DNA of 24,081 bases from Thiomargarita sp. (GTDB taxonomy: Bacteria > Pseudomonadota > Gammaproteobacteria > Beggiatoales > Beggiatoaceae). The position numbers were made by a program, and so were the translations under genes. The notes beneath the pieces were generated by a model. It searched no databases and was not told the DNA's origin. It saw only the letters and a list, made by a program, of their open reading frames with translations. This document shows positions 20,929 to 24,081 of this stretch, piece after piece. Numbering within the stretch: position 1 is the stretch's first letter; each line of letters starts with the position of its first letter. The stretch lies in NCBI GenBank assembly GCA_020721025.1, contig DYNO01000018.1, forward strand, positions 1-24,081, written 5' to 3'.

Positions 20929-21981
20929 GTGGTGCTGGCGGTATTTTTCACGCAAGGACTGACCGCTTGTAGTCACATTTCCTATTACGCTCAAGCAGTT
21001 GGCGGACATTGGGAAGTGATGCGTCGCTCCCAACCGATAGAAACCATCTTAACCCAACCAGAAACTCCTGAGTCCTTACGTCATTATCTAGGCGAGGCGT
21101 TAAAAATTCGCGCGTTCGCCCATACCGCATTGAAATTGCCCGACAATCGCAGCTATACCTATTACGCGGATTTACAACGTTCTTCCGTGTTATGGAGTAT
21201 TTTTGCCACGCCAACATTGTCATTTACCCCAAAACAATGGTGTGCGCCGTTCTTGGGTTGCATGAGTTATCGTGGTTATTTTTCTCAACAAGACGCTCAA
21301 CAATTAGCAACAGAATTGCGAGCTCAAGATTATGATGTGTATGTTGCGAATATTTCAGCTTATTCTACAGTCGGTTGGTTCAATGATCCCGTATTAAACA
21401 CTATGTTAGATTCCTCGCTCACGGAATTGGCAGCGGTGATTTTTCACGAATTGGCACATCAACAATTATACATTGCGGGTGACACGGCATTTAATGAATC
21501 TTTTGCGGTGGCAGTCGAAGAATTGGGGGTGACACGTTGGTTGTTGCAGCGCGGCAAGCCAGAAGAATTACAGCAATATCAAGTCGCTAAACAACGACAG
21601 GATGAATTTAAACGATTGATCCTCAGTAGCCGTGATCAGTTGCAACAAATTTATCAACGCCCTGTCCCACGCGCCGAATTGCTGCAATTGAAAACGCAAG
21701 CCTTTGAACAATTAAAACAAAATTATGCTGCGCTGAAGAAAGATCGTTGGCAAGGCTACCGTGGTTATGATCGTTGGTTTGAAAAAGATTTGAATAATGC
21801 GAAGTTATTGTCTGTGGTCACTTATCATGATTTGGTGCCGGCATTTCACGCCCTGTTTCAACAGCAAGATCAAGATTTTGAAAAATTTTATCAAGCCGTC
21901 GCACAAATCGCTCAATTGCCCAGCGCACAACGTCATCAGAAATTGCAAGTTCTAAAATCAACGCAATCGTCTGAAAATTAA
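20929..21981 (+). CDS. Putative zinc aminopeptidase (DUF2265/Aminopep family), lipoprotein-like
   Basis: The protein is a predicted zinc metallopeptidase of the PF10023 aminopeptidase family. Counting from the GTG at 20929 it has 350 residues, HELAH at 173-177 and Glu190 in NESFAVAVEELG as the probable third zinc ligand. Other family segments are YYAQAVGGHWEVM near the start and FLGCMSYRGYF before the active site. A lipobox LTAC (Cys14) shows it is a lipoprotein, but a GTG start leaves no positively charged n-region. Upstream in-frame codons encode VKKHFLV, exactly such an n-region, yet they contain no ATG, GTG or TTG back to the stop at 20842. ATT at 20902 would give a complete signal peptide. 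The true start is therefore uncertain. The gene lies 158 bases after the sensor gene on the same strand. Confidence 0.85.
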   Translation: MVLAVFFTQGLTACSHISYYAQAVGGHWEVMRRSQPIETILTQPETPESLRHYLGEALKIRAFAHTALKLPDNRSYTYYADLQRSSVLWSIFATPTLSFTPKQWCAPFLGCMSYRGYFSQQDAQQLATELRAQDYDVYVANISAYSTVGWFNDPVLNTMLDSSLTELAAVIFHELAHQQLYIAGDTAFNESFAVAVEELGVTRWLLQRGKPEELQQYQVAKQRQDEFKRLILSSRDQLQQIYQRPVPRAELLQLKTQAFEQLKQNYAALKKDRWQGYRGYDRWFEKDLNNAKLLSVVTYHDLVPAFHALFQQQDQDFEKFYQAVAQIAQLPSAQRHQKLQVLKSTQSSEN

Positions 21982-21988
21982 AAAGTTC

Positions 21989-22087
21989 CTCGTTCCCATG
22001 TTGCTTTTTATCATATTGATAGAAAATTATTCTCACGTCGTTGAACTCATCAAATTTGAACCAGTGACGCGGGTGCATGGAAACGAG
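21989..22087. repeat. 99-bp element bounded by 12-bp inverted repeats
   Basis: CTCGTTCCCATG at 21989-22000 and CATGGAAACGAG at 22076-22087 are reverse complements at 11 of 12 positions. They begin 8 bases after the aminopeptidase stop and end 28 bases before the cytochrome stop. The CGTTCCCATG/CATGG-AACGAG text resembles short dispersed palindromes seen in some gammaproteobacterial genomes. It could mark a small non-autonomous element or serve as a long-range terminator. Confidence 0.5.
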
Positions 22088-22115
22088 AAAATTCACCAGA
22101 GTGCTCAATTGATAC

Positions 22116-23933
22116 TTATTCCCTCAGCAGTGGATTATCGTGACATAAACCACATCCTACCGTATCTCCCGCTTGCAATTTGATTGCCCTCCCTTCCACA
22201 TTCCAATCGCGCAACACGGAAACTTGAGACAATGCCGTGCCTTGCAAGTCCGCTCCGTGACAGGCTTTACATTCATCTGCACTGCGACGGTAATAAATGC
22301 TGTGACTGCCACTGATCCAGCGGGCATCATTCACATTGTGCATTCCATGAGGACCACTGATAGTTAAGGGCAAAGTGCCTAACGCATGACAAGTGCCACA
22401 TTCCATGATCGTGCCGCGATGTCCTTGTAATTGTTGCGCTGCGACATTATCATTGTCATCGGGATTGGTCGTTTCCCAAGTTGCATGGGTACTGCCATGA
22501 CACGCTTCACAAGCAACTCCGCCATGTCCCTTACTGTTGCGAAACAAGGTGTTGTCATTTTCCGCAAAACGTTTATTTGCCGCCAAAATCGGGGAAGCGG
22601 AAAGGTCGCCAGTGCGATAGGCTTGACGTAGCCGGAAACCATCCGCAGCAAGTACCATGTTGGAATCGTTCAGAAAATGGGTCGTATCGCCAGTATGACA
22701 GGATTGACAACGCGGTAAATCAACCCAAGGACGACGTGTTTTGCCATCCGCGCTGCCCTCCAAACTTCCCCCCGCTTGCAATGGATGGGTGCCCGCCACC
22801 GCCGCTAAATTGCCATGACATTCATAACATTGAATTCCCGCTTGACGCATCACATCACGTTGACATTGGGTATTTTTGCCAGGATGACATTGATAACAAC
22901 TTTGCTCCAACGACGCATTGTCAGGAAAAACTTTTTGCCCATTCGCATCTTGCAATTCGCCATGATAACGGTGCATCACTTGGGATAAGGTGGATAATTG
23001 TTGCTGAACGCCTTGCGCGCCCTTTTTATCCAAATCTAACGCGGGAGAATAATGACATTGGGCACACAATACCGGCGTGGAATTTATCAAATTGGTGCGA
23101 TGACGTTTATCGTGCAACAGGAGAATGTTTTTCTTTGCTTGTACTTCCGCGTTTGCATCGGTTGCCCACGTCACATCATTGCGTTGCGCTCCCATTTTTC
23201 CAGAAAGATGACAGGTTTGACAATCTGTTTCATTAGATACGGGAACGACCACATCGGTTGAACCAAGCAATTGATTGGTTTTTTTGTCATACGCACTGAC
23301 TTTTAACAACGGATAGGGATTATTTTGCCCCGCATCATCGGTCGGTGTGATGGGAATGCCCGAGGCACTGAACCAATTCATTTGCGTGTCGTAACTGAAG
23401 GCTTGCGCCCCCGGTGCGGTAGGATGGTCATCTGGCATGTACAATCCTTTCAAACCTTGACCGTTGGATAAATTGACTCCAAACAACGCATTGGCATGTT
23501 GCCAAAAATCGGTTTTACGCACACTGCTACTGTTGATTGAACCTTGTTTATCAGCAACAGGCGAATAACGCAATTCAATTTGTTCGCTATTCAGCAGGTC
23601 AACGATGTTATTTTTACCGGGACGCACCACTTGCGCATTGACCACGTTGTGCGGCGGCAAGATGGAAAAAACGGAATATTCTTTGTCGATACAGTGCATT
23701 CCCAAATCATTGAAAGCAAAAACTTTGGCAGTATCTGGCGTGATCGTGTTGGGGTTGATAATCGTAATTGCATTGTCGTCGGTATTAGAATCGGTATCGG
23801 TCTTGCCATCACCATCGACATCATTGACCACCACCACTCCAGATTGAACTGTCGCGTCATAACTGTAATCATCACCACCACAAGCTGTCAGTATCAACGT
23901 ACAGCAACAGAGCAACCATACAAGTTTTTTCAT
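22116..23933 (-). CDS. Nonaheme c-type cytochrome lipoprotein
   Basis: This 605-residue exported electron-transfer protein has a lipoprotein signal with lipobox LTAC (Cys18 lipidated) followed by GGDD, which may favour the outer membrane. An Asp-rich segment DVDGDGKTDTDSNTDD (about residues 35-55) resembles a calcium-binding loop. The first half contains the NDLGMHC...SILPP signature seen in some multiheme proteins. Nine CxxCH heme attachment sites follow between about residues 238 and 597: CQTCH, CAQCH, CYQCH, CYECH, CQSCH, CEACH, CGTCH, CKACH and CGLCH. Nine covalent hemes suggest long-range electron transfer at the envelope, possibly with an external acceptor or sulfur compound; this role is inferred. 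AAAGGA about 6 bases before the ATG at 23933 sets the start, rejecting a 17-residue upstream extension. Confidence 0.9.
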   Translation of the reverse strand: MKKLVWLLCCCTLILTACGGDDYSYDATVQSGVVVVNDVDGDGKTDTDSNTDDNAITIINPNTITPDTAKVFAFNDLGMHCIDKEYSVFSILPPHNVVNAQVVRPGKNNIVDLLNSEQIELRYSPVADKQGSINSSSVRKTDFWQHANALFGVNLSNGQGLKGLYMPDDHPTAPGAQAFSYDTQMNWFSASGIPITPTDDAGQNNPYPLLKVSAYDKKTNQLLGSTDVVVPVSNETDCQTCHLSGKMGAQRNDVTWATDANAEVQAKKNILLLHDKRHRTNLINSTPVLCAQCHYSPALDLDKKGAQGVQQQLSTLSQVMHRYHGELQDANGQKVFPDNASLEQSCYQCHPGKNTQCQRDVMRQAGIQCYECHGNLAAVAGTHPLQAGGSLEGSADGKTRRPWVDLPRCQSCHTGDTTHFLNDSNMVLAADGFRLRQAYRTGDLSASPILAANKRFAENDNTLFRNSKGHGGVACEACHGSTHATWETTNPDDNDNVAAQQLQGHRGTIMECGTCHALGTLPLTISGPHGMHNVNDARWISGSHSIYYRRSADECKACHGADLQGTALSQVSVLRDWNVEGRAIKLQAGDTVGCGLCHDNPLLRE

Positions 23934-24081
23934 TGAGTTTCCTTTGAGGAATAGGAGAGGGAGTGAAACGCAGGGATATATCACTGATTTTTAAATTATT
24001 CAAATACTTTTAGGAGTTACACAGTTGAAATCTCACGTTTAACGGGTTCGCAAAGAAAGTCAGCATTCGCAACCATGCCTA

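Noticed and set aside
22481..23236. 251-codon plus-strand open frame, rich in Cys, His and Pro
   Set aside because: It runs antisense through the nonaheme cytochrome gene; its composition mirrors the CxxCH codons read backwards and it has no domain pattern.

Overview
The window looks like part of a chromosome from a moderately AT-rich gammaproteobacterium. Very long multidomain sensor kinases, a YfiR-type gene, a multiheme c-type cytochrome and dispersed GTAGGGTG-type palindromes point towards the filamentous sulfur oxidisers (Beggiatoa/Thiothrix-like). This placement rests on family resemblance and style, not on a database match. There is no rRNA, tRNA, CRISPR array or intact mobile element. 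Conserved housekeeping genes (yheS, ftsY, rlmE) are interleaved with accessory signalling and redox genes.

Layout. 228-5264 (minus): a 1678-residue membrane hybrid histidine kinase with a dCache-like sensor, HAMP, about six PAS domains and a receiver. 5265-5713: AT-rich gap. 5714-5998: N-terminal scrap of an IS200/IS605-type OrfB/TnpB protein, directly in front of yheS (ABC-F ATPase, 6017-7873). yheS is followed on the same strand by a small zinc-ribbon membrane protein and ftsY. 9502-10095 (minus): WrbA-like flavodoxin quinone reductase. 10309-10923: DUF4398-type lipoprotein. 10924-11557: AT-rich non-coding stretch ending in a candidate promoter.

11558-17480 is the most remarkable unit: a two-gene operon of yfiR and a 1774-residue protein. 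Reading from the N terminus, the large protein has a CHASE8-like periplasmic sensor, HAMP, HisKA/HATPase, two receivers, four tandem HPt domains (the fourth has Arg in place of the phospho-accepting His), a third receiver and a class III nucleotide cyclase. YfiR normally restrains the CHASE8-type periplasmic domain of the diguanylate cyclase YfiN. Here the same kind of input appears wired to a complete phosphorelay that ends in a cAMP/cGMP-type cyclase.

After a 95-bp palindromic element comes rlmE (minus). Next is a four-gene plus-strand cluster, 18535-20770: a secreted EF-hand protein, an ECF sigma factor, a probable membrane anti-sigma factor and a CnrX/ZraP-like periplasmic sensor. This looks like a cell-envelope metal or stress response circuit. 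A lipoprotein-like zinc aminopeptidase follows, its start codon unclear. Last is a minus-strand nonaheme cytochrome c lipoprotein (22116-23933). All three convergent gene junctions (ftsY/wrbA, cyclase/rlmE, aminopeptidase/cytochrome) hold an inverted repeat that may act as a two-way terminator.
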